From Macrocystis pyrifera (Eukaryota; Sar; Phaeophyceae; Laminariales; Laminariaceae): a stretch of 64,000 nucleotides of DNA. A model generated the notes under the pieces. The model saw only the letters and a list, made by a program, of their open reading frames with translations. It made no database searches and was not told where the DNA came from. Each line of letters opens with the position of its first letter. Position 1 is the first letter of the stretch. The translations under genes were made by a program, and so were the position numbers. The stretch spans positions 6,206,512 to 6,270,511 of the forward strand of contig JASSKH010000009.1 in assembly GCA_031763025.1 (NCBI GenBank), given 5' to 3'. Shown in pieces: positions 10,671 to 21,806 of this stretch.

Positions 10671-12216
10671 CACTAGTGTAACCGGTGATCTTCTATTGGC
10701 AAGCGTAGCCAAGGCCAACCTAAAGAGGTGGGAACCTGCTTCCGGCATGCCTAGTTTCGAAGATGTGCCTAGTCAAGAAGCCAGCGTGGCAACTGAGAAG
10801 ATGATGATAGAAGAGATGAGGGAGAAGATAGAGGTCCTGGAAAGGACGATGGAGGAGCAGAGACTGCGCGCCGAGAGGGACGCGCAAGGAGCAGGAACGG
10901 AGGGGGAGGGCGGTGGGGGGGGGACGAGAGGAGAAGGAGTTGCCAGACAACAAGCAACGTCGACTGTGCCGGCACCTGGGCTGGAGGCCCAATCAGGCAT
11001 GTCATTACCTTTTTTTTCACCGCCCAAGCTTATCCCAGTCGAGACCCCCGAAGTTCGATAATATAGAGGCCCACTTTAGCACGTGGAGTAGCAAGTTTTT
11101 GACATACCTACATCGCTTGGGTGCCGGCATGTACTTAGTAACACAGCGAACCCAGTTATGGTAGGCGACATGAAGGTGTCGCCGGAGGAACTAGCCTCCA
11201 GACATTCCCCCCAGGAGATTAGGGACGCGAGATTGGTGTATGGATTGATGATGGAGGCAATGACGGGATACGATATGGCTGAACTTAGGATGCAGAAGGC
11301 AATGTCTCCGAGTGGTGCTTAGAAAGAGTAGGAGGACTACTACATGCCAAAGACTATACCTGCAACACATAGGTTGAGGAGAGAGTTTGATACCACCCGG
11401 ATGGCTGAGGACGAGAACCCCTTGCTGTGTCTAGGAAGGGTGGACAAGGCAGCAGATGAGCTGGCGATGTTGGGATGTGGTAAGAGCGCAGAGGAAGTGA
11501 ACCGTCACATAGTTACCAACCTCTCGTCTTTGTACACTATACAAAGCAAGTCAATTCTTTCCCGCCCTTCCATCCCCCGTTCCGAGATCGATGAGTTCAT
11601 CCATGACGCGTATGCAAACGACAAGGTAGAGAAGGAGATGGTTTCTAGGGCGTTGGGCGTGCAGGGAGTGGTAGATCAGTATGCCTTGTACGCCGGAGGT
11701 GCGCAGCCTGCCGGTGGTGGAGGTGCGGGTCCAGGAGGGGGAAGGAGGAACAGGAGAGGCGGGAGGTTCAAGGATGAGCAGCAGCAGCAGCAGCGGCAGT
11801 ATCAGCAGCAGCAGCAGCAGCAGCAGCAGCTCCAGCTCCAGCGACAGTATCAGCAGCAGCAGCCACAACAGCAGCATCAACGGCAGCAGCAGCAGCCCCA
11901 GCAACAGCACCGTCCCCATCAGCAACGTGGCAACCGGGGAGGAGCTTCGTCGGGGGGGATAACCGGCCCCAAATGGCGTTGGGATGCCGTGGCCTGCAGG
12001 TACCGTTGGCATGACTCAGGCCCAGACCCCTTCGGTACGGGTGGAGTAGTCTCCTCCATGGGTTGGGTACCTACTGACCCACCACCAGGGACGTTGCCGC
12101 CGATGCCCCCGCCGCCCGTAGCGACTCCGGCAGGCTGGGGTCCCCCACCGAACAACACGCCATGGAGGCGCAAGGGACTCTGCTTCCGGTGCGGCAGACT
12201 GGGCCACCACGTCTAG
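10531..12216 (+). pseudogene. copia gag (broken)
   Basis: Three frames are needed. The first (10531-11061) has a coiled-coil-like EEMREKIEVLERTMEEQRLR. The second (to 11164) has FDNIEAHFSTWSSKFLTYL, the copia gag core. The third (11344-12216) continues with a gag helix region, a glycine-rich part, a glutamine-rich tract at about 11780-11920 and a zinc knuckle CFRCGRLGHH. A TAG falls inside the knuckle, before its last cysteine; the frame then continues into protease. Confidence 0.75.
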
Positions 12217-12240
12217 GAATGCCAGGTAGCTCCCGCGCAA

Positions 12241-12960
12241 ATGAACGTCGCTATCCCGGGTGCTGCTGCTCCTCAACCCGCCCAACAGATGTACTACGGA
12301 GGTGGCTGGCTGCAGGAGACGCCCTACGGCAGTGGTGGGTATACCTCGGCCGGAGCTTCCCCGCCACAACAACCCTCCTTGAGCACTTCCTCTTCCCCTG
12401 GCCCATCGAACAACGGCAACCCTACGCCTACGTTCGATCCGCACCTCCTCACCGCGCAGTTTGCGCACCAAGGCAAGGCGACTGATATTTTTTTTGGGGT
12501 TAATGGGAGAGAAGAGTGGGTTGCGGATTCGGGAGCAACCTTTCATGTGACTGATAACCCTTTTGGTATGGTAGACTGTACTCCCCCTCCCCCTGGTAAG
12601 AGCAGTTTGGTGGTCGGTGGTATGAGGTCACTGAAGATAGAGTACTTCGGCCAGATTCCAATCGTGATGCACAGCTCTCAGGGTGACGTAAAAGTTAGGC
12701 CGATGGACGTAGCATACGTACCCGGTGTTCGCTTCAACCTAGTTTCGCTTCATGCAGTAATGTTGAAATGGCTGGTGATACTTGATGCTCAGGGAGCTCA
12801 CACGTTGAATGGGCAGTTGTCCTTCGTGCGTAGGGACGCGGGTTCATACGTAGACGCCACGCGGATTGTAGAGACCCCGATTGCTGCCGTTGTTTTGGCT
12901 CCTGGAAAAATGAGGAGCATTGATATTAACGACCTTCACGTAACGACCTTCACGTTGCCC
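12241..12960 (+). pseudogene. copia aspartic protease region
   Basis: Contains EEWVADSGATFHVTD, the DSGA active-site motif of copia proteases, and VAYVPGVRFNLVSLHAVM, the usual segment before the integrase. The frame is shared with the last gag segment. A frameshift occurs after about 12930. Confidence 0.85.
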
Positions 12961-13900
12961 TTGCCCACTCCCATGCTGACACTCTCCGTGAGACGGCACG
13001 CCAGATGGGCATTAAGGTTTTTGGGTAGTGCGTTCCGTGTGCTGGGTGTTCTGAGGCGAAAGGGAGGAGGATGGCGGTGCCGTGGACGACCGAGTGCCGT
13101 TCTACCAGGCCTCTGGAGCGTCTGTTCGTGGATCTGTCGGGACAACAGCCTACGTCTGCTGGCGGTGCGCAGTACTTGATGATGATCGTCGACGACTACT
13201 CGTGACTGGCGTGGCCGTATTTCTTGAAGCGGAAGTCCGACGTCCCGAAGGTCTTCGCTGGTTTTCTGGCCGACATCAACGCAAAGGGTGTGCCGTCCAT
13301 CGTGGAGTGCCTTCGCTCGGACAACGGCACCGAGTTCACCAAGGCGGAGTTCGTGGAGTTGCTCAACCATCACGGCATCCGCCGCGAGCACACGCCCATC
13401 GATTCTCCGAAGCATGACGGGGTGGTCGAGCGACGGATCGCCATGACGCTGGAGCTTGCAATAGCGTCCCGCCTGGAGGCCACCCGCCTGTTCGGCGATG
13501 CAAGGATGCCGGCGACGCAGCCCCTCTGGGCTGAGTCATGCGTGTACGCGAGCGATGTGATCAACATGACGGCGACGGTAAGGACAAGCCGGAAATGCAC
13601 TCGCCGTACCGTAAATTCTACGGAAGACCGCCGTTTGCGCGGTTGCTCCCGTTTCTGAAGCCGGGCTTCCACCACGTCTGGAGGGCCCTGAAGACCGAGC
13701 CGAAGTCGCAGGCTTGCTTCTACCTCAACGGCGGCAACCACCATGCAGCTGACTGCAGCAAGATCCTGCTGGTGTCCGGCCGGATGTCGTTCTCCCGTGA
13801 CGTCACTTGGGAACACCCGAGGAAACCGTTTGTGGGGTTACTGCCTTGGGAGGAGGAGAGCTCCCCGCCGCCGCCGTCGTCGTCGCCACCGCCGCCGGGT
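12930..13900 (+). pseudogene. copia integrase (broken)
   Basis: After frame changes the catalytic-core landmarks can be followed: RLFVDLSG (first Asp), IVECLRSDNGTEFTKAEF (second Asp), and PKHDGVVERRIAM (Glu). A TGA interrupts the VDDYS stretch near 13203. The C-terminal part (13600-13850) has the usual SPYRKFYGRPP and GRMSFSRDVTW, then a proline-rich spacer. Confidence 0.8.
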
Positions 13901-14479
13901 GCGCCGGAGCCTCTGAGGGGCCCCGACGTATGGCCCGAGCCACCGTCCCCATCTCCACTGCTGCCGCCGCAACCGTCGTCATCACCGCCGCTACCGCCGC
14001 CGCCACCGCCGTCGCCGTCGCCGTCGCCGTCGCTGCCGCCGCCATCGTCACCGCCGCCGCCGTTGCCGCCGCAGCAGTCACCGCAGCCATAGCTTTCGCA
14101 GCGTGTTGCCCGGGTACTGGGTTCTTATATCCCGGACCCGGAGGATGGCGATGTGCTGAGGGGACGGACAAGGGGGGAGACTGCACGACACCAGGAGAGC
14201 GGTGGCGCTGTGCAGAGAGGGCGGACGAGGGGGGAGACCGCACGACACCAGGAGGATGGTGGCGGTGTGCAGGGTGATCGGGCCAGCGGGGAAGCTGGGC
14301 GACACCCGGAAGATGGAGATGTGCTGAGGGAGCGGACAAGAGGGGAGACTGCGCGGAACCGCGAGGCTATGGGGCACGGGCTGCTGTCGTTGATGGCAGC
14401 GCGGGAAGTAGGCCATGTACTTTTCCATCAAGACCCACCGCGCAAGAACCCTCCCCTTCCCACACGCCCGTCGAGCGAG

Positions 14480-15175
14480 CTTTCGACGCCGAACTCGTAT
14501 GCTGAAGCGTGTGCGGACGAGTATTCGGCCATCTGGAGGCAGGCGATGGACAAGGAATACCATGGGCTGGCGGACGCGGGGTTTTGGAGCGACGTAGTAA
14601 CCAGAGGGGCTCAACGTCATCTCGGCGAAGTGGGTGTTCGCCTGGAACTCCAACGAGCATGGTGATGTGGTGCGGGCGAAAGCAAGGCTGGTGGCACAAG
14701 GTTTCAAGCAGCGTGAGGGTATTGATTTCTTTGAGACTTTTGCTCTGACGCCTGCAGCGTCTTGTTTTCGTTTGTTGGGTGCTATTGCGTGCGAGTTGGG
14801 TTTGAATTTGTGTCACTTTGATGCTGAGCAGGCGTTCGTGCAGTCGAGTTTGGATGAGGATGTATTCATGCGACTACCCCCTGGCTGCGGCGAAATGTCT
14901 GGTAAGGTAGCCAGGTTGAATCGCAGTCTCTACGGCTTGAAGCAAGCGTCGAGGTCGTGGCAACCACCTTCTCACTCACATGCAAGAGTCTAGGATTTGA
15001 GCAGAGCCCCGCTGATGCGTGTGTCGTGGGGTTGGTCGAGTCGGGCTCTGTCTCCAATGTAACAGTATCATGTGGATGAAATTTTTGCTGTAGGACTTAA
15101 GGCTAGGTGCGATCAGTTCTGTGAAGACCTGAACAACCTTGTTCCGATCAACAATCTGGACGAGTAGCGGTGGTA
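14480..15175 (+). pseudogene. copia reverse transcriptase (broken)
   Basis: Recognisable pieces are AMDKEYHGLADAGFW, VRAKARLVAQGFKQREGIDF, FDAEQAFVQSSLDEDVFMRL and LNRSLYGLKQASRSW. The catalytic YVDD position reads HVDE near 15068, so the active site is lost. Several frameshifts separate the pieces. Confidence 0.85.
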
Positions 15176-15191
15176 TGCTGGTTGTTGTTTT

Positions 15192-16007
15192 TTGAGGGAT
15201 TGGGATGCTGGTACTTTAACGATTTCGCAGCAGGCGTTCGCTGAAAATACCGCGGCGAGGTTTGGTGGTAGTTCTGGGAGGAATAACCCGCTTTCGACTG
15301 GTGTGAAGCTTGAGGAGTTTGACGAGAATGAGCCCGTGGGTGATACGCCTTTCCGCGAGTTGGTGGGGTGCTTGATGTGGCTTGCGAACCAAGCACGACC
15401 GGATATTGCGAACGCGGTGAGGGCGATAGCTAGGTACACGAATAGGCCGAGGGGAGTACACTGGAGGACAGCAGTCGGTATTTTAGAGTATGTATTTTCT
15501 ACGAGTGATTTCGGCATTACGTTTCAGAAGGGTAGCGGGCTTGAGCTGGTGGCGTTTGCAGATGCAGACTATGCCAACAAAGCCACTGACAGGAGGTCAG
15601 TTCCGGTGGGGCTATCATGTGTGCTGGGGCGTGTGTGCTGGTTTTCTAGGACGCAGAAATGCGTCACACTCTCAACCACTGAGGCCGAATACGTAGCACT
15701 GGCAGACACTATCAAGGAGGCAATGTTCATGCGCTATGAATGGAGTTTTATTTTTCCGGGGTTTGGGGAGAGATGCACTACGGTTTTCGAGGATAACGAG
15801 GGGGCAAGGCACCTGGCACCAAATCCAGTGTGTACGTCGAATTCGAAGCACATCGACGTACGACACCACTTTTTGCGGGGGCTTATTTTTAAGGGGGAGT
15901 TTGTTATTGCCCATGTAGAGTCGGAGGAACAGCATGCAGACTTCTTGACAAAGCCGCTCAACAACACGGTGTTGCGTTACCACCGGGTTTTTCTGATGAA
16001 TATTTGA
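15192..16007 (+). pseudogene. copia RT connection and RNase H domain
   Basis: One open frame with FRELVGCLMWLANQARPDIA, ELVAFADADYANKATDRRS, VTLSTTEAEYVAL and VEDN-like VFEDNEGARHL, ending HADFLTKPLNN, the standard copia RNase H landmarks. This domain is intact by eye although the element upstream is broken. Confidence 0.9.
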
Positions 16008-16651
16008 CGCGGTTTTTCCGAGGTAGAAGGTTTTATCTTATTTTAGGGTGAAAGATTTGTCTGAACTACGTACTAGTATAAATCCGAAGATGCCGCCGTT
16101 TTTCCCCGGATAATTCCGAGGATGATACCATTTAGTTTCTTATGATGGATTTCGAGAGTTTTTGGTGTTTTCGAGTAGTTTCAACGTCAAATAAAATTCA
16201 AGTGAAGGACTGTATGCTATCTCGCATTACCGTCGCGATCTGTGTATCTATGGCGGGAGTAGGGGACAAGGGGAGACTCTTGTCCGGAGGAACGGGGTTC
16301 CTTGCGATCTCTGGCATCTAATTTCATGGCTTAGTTTCTATTTTGATGAGTATGACTACTGTGATATTTTTCATGATTGGCATTAATTCCTCATGAAATA
16401 GAGAAAGAGGTTTTGGACAAGGCTGAAGAGAGACTATGAAGCGCCTGGGGGCGTTTTCTGAGTTGGAGGGTTTGGACAGTATTTTGGAAATTGAGAGTTT
16501 CATTTTTGGTTCTAAAAAAATTGTGTTTCTGAATTTTCATGTGAGTTGGTCATAATATTAAGATCTTTCAACCCAGCGGAGTCGTGCATTGTAGTGTACA
16601 GAGCTGGGGGGATATTAAAGTATGGTCGTGTATAATGAGCAGGGGGGATAC

Positions 16652-16819
16652 TGATTGCGCTCAGAAAACACGACGGAGACGTTACATCTAACATTAGGGA
16701 GTTCCATATATTGATATGGGATTATAGGGGAGGGATAAAGAGGAGTTCCGTGATACTGTCTGGAGTCAACCACGCCTTCCCGTGCCAGCTGCGCTTATAC
16801 CTTTAGAGATCAAGCAACA
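16652..16819 (+). repeat. Right LTR of the copia element, internally deleted
   Basis: Starts TGATTGCGCTCAG, jumps from GGGATTATAGGGGAGGGATA to AGAGGAGTTCC, and ends ATCAAGCAACA. Confidence 0.75.
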
Positions 16820-17119
16820 GTACCTGAATAATAGCACTACCTATGCTCAGGGTTGTTCGAGGAAATTGTCACAAGAAATTCAAGTCTTCCTCACATCACG
16901 CTCGTACGAGTACTGCTGTACAATGTACGCGTTTCTTTTGGGGGGGTTATACTCTGTACATGACATACTGCTGTTTGTACAATATAACATGATGCTTGAT
17001 GCTCTTGAATCACCAGGACATGACCTCTACGTGACGGTTTTCTTTATTTCTACGTAATCAATCTTAATATTTTAATTTACTTTCGACAAACACGGCATCA
17101 GGGCGAGGAGCGAGGAGCG

Positions 17120-17379
17120 GGGGGGGGGGGGGCGGGGGGTGTACTCGATAGGAGAGATGTACTCGATCTCATGTATGGCCGTAGTCGTATGACCATAGAC
17201 CCTCGCATCCCAACAATGCCGGGACGGAGCATGTCGGGTTTTCACCGACCAGGCAGATATTGCTTGCACCAAGCGCGAAGCGCCGTGAGGTGTTGGGCGA
17301 GTCGCATGAAGGGTGAGCTGCATCCTACTAAGAACCGCTTGTGAGGCGGACTTGCATATGTATGACAGCTTCAATGAGT
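17120..17379 (-). mobile_element. SINE-like element copy with poly(C) tail
   Basis: G-rich run 17120-17139 then TGTACTCGAT, a small GATGTACTCGAT duplication, and the SINE body (CATGTATGGCCGTAGTCG through AAGCGCGAAGCGCCGTGAGG to TGACAGCTTCAATGAGTG). Confidence 0.85.
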
Positions 17380-17466
17380 GGGGGGGTTGGGGGGGGGGGG
17401 GGGGGGGTACTCATTTGTTGCTTGCCTTAGTCATTTGACCATTGACCACGCATCCCTTTCGAGACT
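17380..17466 (-). mobile_element. LINE 3-prime end copy with poly(C) tail
   Basis: G-run with one TT interruption (17380-17407) followed by TACTCATTTGTTGCTTGCCT and TTGACCATTGACCACGC. It is inserted at the 5-prime edge of the SINE just before it. Confidence 0.85.
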
Positions 17467-17469
17467 TAA

Positions 17470-18000
17470 TAGTCCCAAAAGGAAAGGCCGGTGAATGACG
17501 TGTGCTGTGGTGCTGTGGTCTGTGCTGGGCTGTGGACTACTCAACATTCGACACTTCCTCGAGTCTCATGCGCAACGTACGGTGGGCGGAGTGCCGCCGA
17601 CGAAACAAAAACAAAAAATCTTTTAATAATATTAATAGTACGACGTACGACCCCTAAAGGACAACATGTACGAATGCAAAAGAAAAACACAGAAAAATGC
17701 GAAAACACGAAAATACAAGTCCGAACGCACAGGTGGCGACTCTCACACGAAGAGAAATACGTGTGCGAGTATAATAACCCGGGTACAAAAATACCAGGTA
17801 CCTCAAGGGTACCTACCTGGTACACGTTTGCTGTGGCATACTTGTACCGGTAATACAATGCTCGTAGTGTCTCTTTCATGAAATAGAAAGCCAGCCATCT
17901 GGTCGTGCTGGGTAGAAGAGCAGCGGCCCTGCGGCCTGCGTAGGCAAACACCAACACATCGATTCGTCCTCACTCGCCTCCCTTCCCCGATCCGAACCGA
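17470..18000. other. No gene recognised
   Basis: No domain seen. If the exon at 18223-18008 is real, part of this stretch would be its intron. Confidence 0.4.
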
Positions 18001-18007
18001 CACTCAC

Positions 18008-18223
18008 CCTCGTCCCCAGCACTTGCTCGCGGTCTCTCCTGGCGCTTTGCTCCTTCGTCAGCTCTCTACCGGGCTCGTGGTTCGGCCCTGTATAGACCAC
18101 AAACTCGCTCTTGTGCTTGCCACCACCAGCACCACCACGAGTGTTCCTCCTGCTGCCGCCACTAGGAATCCTGTCCCTGTTCCGCCGCAAGCCTAACCCC
18201 TCGGCCGTATCCGACGACGACAT
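18008..18223 (-). CDS. Candidate first exon, unknown protein
   Basis: An ATG in good context (CACCATGTCG) opens a 72-codon frame of hydrophilic sequence (MSSSDTAEGLGLRRNRDRIP through NHEPGRELTKEQSARRDREQ), closing at a strong donor AGG/GTGAGT in phase 0. The charged composition and donor suggest a 5-prime exon. No family is recognised and no downstream exon was identified, so this remains tentative. Confidence 0.35.
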
Positions 18224-18599
18224 GGTGCACGCCGAGCTGGACAGTAGAGAGAGGAAACGGGGTTGCAACCTAAGTTCGCTGTTTATCACTTACAACCAGA
18301 ATGTATACACGAAGTACGAGTACTCGGTAACGACTTGTTATGCTTGTTGGTTTCGAGACTGGAGAGGGATAGGGAAGGTCCAAGGCTCGCTTGGGAGGAG
18401 CAGACGTAGAGAGAAGCAAGAGAGAGGGAGATAGAGAGTAAAAGAAGGCGGCGGCGGGGGTGGGGGGGGGGGCAATTGCTGCTGTTCGCTTTTCACTCTT
18501 CCAGCTGCTGTACGAAAATACAACACCAATTTCATCTCGGTGTCGGCTGCTCGATGCACTCTGCTCTTGAGCAGATACAATCCGGTTGATACTACTGCT

Positions 18600-20480
18600 G
18601 TTGTCTATACCTGGCTATATGAAGGATGACATGTATCATCGAGAGAGCGAGGTGCTACATGCTACATGTACTCGGTAGGGAGAAAAGGTGCACCTGCTGT
18701 GTACTGGTACCAGGTATCCTCTGCGGCTGCTCATGTTCATGTTGATTCTGTTCTACTATATACTGCTGCTGCAACACGAGCGAGATTCGGTTTTGAATTT
18801 TGATCGACGTCAGAAAAAAAGAGGCTCCGAGAGAAATACCTACTCGTACTGGGTACTCGTATAGGACAACGAGTGGATTTTGGGTCCTTGTCTGTCTCTG
18901 AAGATGTACGTACGTACTCGTATCAAAATAAGGGAGTAGTTTAGTTCCGTCTGTTCATCGCTAATGCCAGCGTCGACGTGGTCGAGTGGGATTAATTAGG
19001 AGATGCGAGGCCGGCGCAGGTGGAGACAGGGGTGGAGCTGGCCGGGGTAGACTATCCGCTGTGAATTGTCAAAGGCCGCCGGCGTTTTTCCATCGTCCAG
19101 CAGACTCAGACTGCAACCCTCCGCAAATTGACGTAACACCAGCACAGAGAACAAGAAACAAGAAACAATTATTTTGCTATATGGGTACGTACGTACAGGG
19201 TCGACCCCTGGGCCACCGCACGGACTCAACCCTACAAAAAAAAATCGATAAAAAAAACGAGACAACCGAGAGTACGCAGACCACCAGCGGTCAAGCGGAG
19301 GTGGCGGGTGTTCCGTGGTCGAGGTGGATCAACGGCCTGGCTCGCATGTCGTTGATCCTTGGTGGGATGCGAGCTGACCGCCCGAGGCAGATGCTGTTCG
19401 GCCACGCGACGTTTCCAAGATTGATTTTCCGCGCTTGAATGCGACTTGGGGAAAGAGAGGATTTCCGATAAATTGTTATACGCACGTGAAAACAAAAAAA
19501 AACAAATGAGACGATGTGCGCACGTGCGGTGGTTGTATGATCTCTTGACAGCGGACAGAGGGAGAAGCTCGCTGGCTGTGCTCCCTCTCTTGCCAGCGTC
19601 GCTGGGTTGAGTTTGGGCAACGATCAATCGCGAACTTGTTTTCTCATGGAGAAATACAAGTGGCAGAAGGGAAACGGAAGGTGAAAAATATCGCATGTAC
19701 TCGTACTGGCTCACCGGTTTGCTGAGGCCAACCCGCTGCCGCTGCCGCTGCCGCTGCTGTTGCCGCTTTCGTGTTTGCTCTCAAGGCCGCCTTTCGACGA
19801 ACATGAGTGCAGCCGCTGCAACCCGGAAGCCGGGGCTAAGAAAGCGGTCACCGCACTCGGCCCTCCACACCACTCCAGGCACGGGCAAGACATCCACGCA
19901 CAGAGCATGATTCGCCGGGCGATAGACGGCGTTTGTCTTTTCGTCCTCCTCGTCATGGTGCCTTGCAAGAAGCGATGACGTTGGCGGGTACCACAACTTC
20001 AGACAGACGAGCAAGGCCCCACAGCCCACAAAATCTACAGTCTAGCGAGTACAGCCACAAGAGGGAGAGCCACCAGAGATCACCGCTCAGATCTACGCCC
20101 GATCATACAGTGGTCTTGTGCTCCGGTGATCAGCAGAGGGGGTGGTGTTAGGATGAGAGACGCGGCGCGTGCGTCGTTGCTGCGAAAATACAGGCACGCG
20201 ACGTAAGCTTTTAGTCTGCTACAGCTCGTATACGTGAGGCTTTTGTGACTGACATGGATGAGGTAAAAAAAAGCATGCGCAATAGTTTTTTGGTGCTGGC
20301 TCATCCATCTTTGACTTGGTTTTTGAATACAGGAAACAGGAACGGACACGGCGAGATGTCTCAACTCTGATTGGCTAAAGGTTTTGATCAGCCCCTTAGA
20401 TAGCGCCCATGCATGATAATCGAAACCCATGATTGCTCTTTTTGGTGTGCAGTCATTGCCATTGATGCAGGAGGACGCTG
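18600..20480. other. No gene recognised
   Basis: Contains a purine/G run at 18440-18472 and short frames without domain features. The last part is presumably upstream sequence of the F-box gene. Confidence 0.4.
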
Positions 20481-20501
20481 GCAGTGTGCTTGTTGTGGCA
20501 G

Positions 20502-21695
20502 ATGTCTGATGGGGCGCTGCTGCCCATGATAGTGGGAGTGATAACACTCGCTTGTGGCTTGGTAGCAGTGTTCACCAATCGTAGATTCGGACACCCGACG
20601 TTCTTCGCTCCCCATCATGAGCAATCGAAGTGGTTGGTTCCGATTCCCAACAACTCTGACGAGAAGAACAAGAACATTTCTCGCCAGAAGCGACCACCAC
20701 CGCAACCTGAACACACGAACCTTCCCCGGGAAGGACCCGCCGTTGCCGCAGCCGAGGGAAGCCTTGGCAGAAAAAAAAACAGCAGCAGCATCGTATTCGC
20801 CGACCTGCCTGCGTCTGGAGTTGTGGAGTACATCGCCTCGTTTCTTTCGCCTGCTGACCTTGTGGGAGTCGCGCCGATCTGCGTCGACCTGTCCCGAGTG
20901 AGCGCTTGTGAGGCCTTGTGGAAGGCTCACTGCGTGAGGATCTTCGGCAAAGTAGACTCAGTGCTTGGGGAGCCTTGGCGGGAGGCGCAGCATCGGCAGC
21001 AGCAGAAATGCGAGCAGTCGCAGTGTCGCGAGCTGGGAGGTGGCGATGAGCAGGCGGATGTGACAGTAAGAAGAGGTCGAGGGCAGCTGCGACAACGACA
21101 ACTACTACTACTACGGTTGGTGCAACAACAGTTACAGCTACGACTCCCAAACTTTCAATTCCGCTGCAACACTGCGAGTATCCATAGCAGCAGCAGCATC
21201 GGCCGCAACAGCGGCAGCAACAGCATCAGCACCAACAACAACCTCGACACCAGAGCCCGAACGAGCAACAGCACCCGCACCTCCTCACCATCGTCACCAA
21301 TATCACGAGTCCCGTCTTCCCCCCATCTAACCTGCTCCTCCTACCACCCCTCCCGCCCCCAGCCCCCCCCCTCCTGCTCTTCTTCCGTTTCCTGGAAAGA
21401 GGCGTTCTTCTACGCCCACCGCAAGCGCCCCCGAGACCTCCTCAAGCTCGCCCGGTCATCATCTTCGTGCGTTGTACTGGTCCATGGCAGGGTGCACGAC
21501 CTGACCGATTTCCTGCCCTCCCACCCAGGCGGTTCCTTGATTTTGAGGGAACACGCCTCCACAGACGCGACAGGGGCGTTCGAGCGTTTCTTCCACTCCC
21601 GCGAGGCCCGCAGGATCGCTCAGAGGTTTGTGGTGTGGGATGGGGTCGAGGCGATGGGGCGGGAGGGGACGCTTTGGAAGGCCACCCTTTTGTGA
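20502..21695 (+). CDS. F-box and cytochrome b5-like domain protein, single exon
   Basis: A 397-residue frame from the first ATG. Residues about 5-24 (LPMIVGVITLACGLVAVF) are hydrophobic and could anchor it in a membrane. Residues about 101-149 (FADLPASGVVEYIASFLSPADLVGVAPICVDL and following WKAHCVRIFG) fit an F-box, the module that binds Skp1 in SCF ubiquitin ligases. A low-complexity Q/S/N/P region follows. The C-terminus (VVLVHGRVHDLTDFLPSHPG, then ATGAFERFFHSREARRIAQR) matches the cytochrome b5 haem-binding fold, with HPGG near residue 341 and the second haem histidine in FHS. The usual start of the b5 fold is poorly conserved. Function is inferred: possibly a haem- or redox-responsive ubiquitin ligase adaptor. 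Confidence 0.75.
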   Translation: MSDGALLPMIVGVITLACGLVAVFTNRRFGHPTFFAPHHEQSKWLVPIPNNSDEKNKNISRQKRPPPQPEHTNLPREGPAVAAAEGSLGRKKNSSSIVFADLPASGVVEYIASFLSPADLVGVAPICVDLSRVSACEALWKAHCVRIFGKVDSVLGEPWREAQHRQQQKCEQSQCRELGGGDEQADVTVRRGRGQLRQRQLLLLRLVQQQLQLRLPNFQFRCNTASIHSSSSIGRNSGSNSISTNNNLDTRARTSNSTRTSSPSSPISRVPSSPHLTCSSYHPSRPQPPPSCSSSVSWKEAFFYAHRKRPRDLLKLARSSSSCVVLVHGRVHDLTDFLPSHPGGSLILREHASTDATGAFERFFHSREARRIAQRFVVWDGVEAMGREGTLWKATLL

Positions 21696-21699
21696 CGAT

Positions 21700-21775
21700 A
21701 GTAGTTGTCGTGACTCGTGACACTGCTTGCTGCATATGTGTCTCGTGGCTCGTGACTGCTGTCGCCGCCGCCGCC

Positions 21776-21806
<31 letters not shown>

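Larger units (their letters stand above)
10399..16819 (+). mobile_element. Decayed Ty1/copia LTR retrotransposon
   Basis: Domain order gag, protease, integrase, reverse transcriptase, RNase H identifies the copia superfamily. The terminal repeats at 10399-10670 and 16652-16819 share long blocks (GACGTTACATCTAACATTAG, TGGAGTCAACCACGC, TAGAGATCAA), but the right copy lacks about 105 bp from its middle. A purine-rich AGCAGGGGGGATAC before the right LTR is a candidate polypurine tract. Frameshifts and stops interrupt gag, integrase and RT, so it cannot move on its own. I see no clear target-site duplication. Confidence 0.9.

Noticed and set aside
13803-14340. Proline- and alanine-rich frames on both strands
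   Set aside because: They overlap the GC-rich spacer of the copia polyprotein and are products of CCG/CGC repeats.
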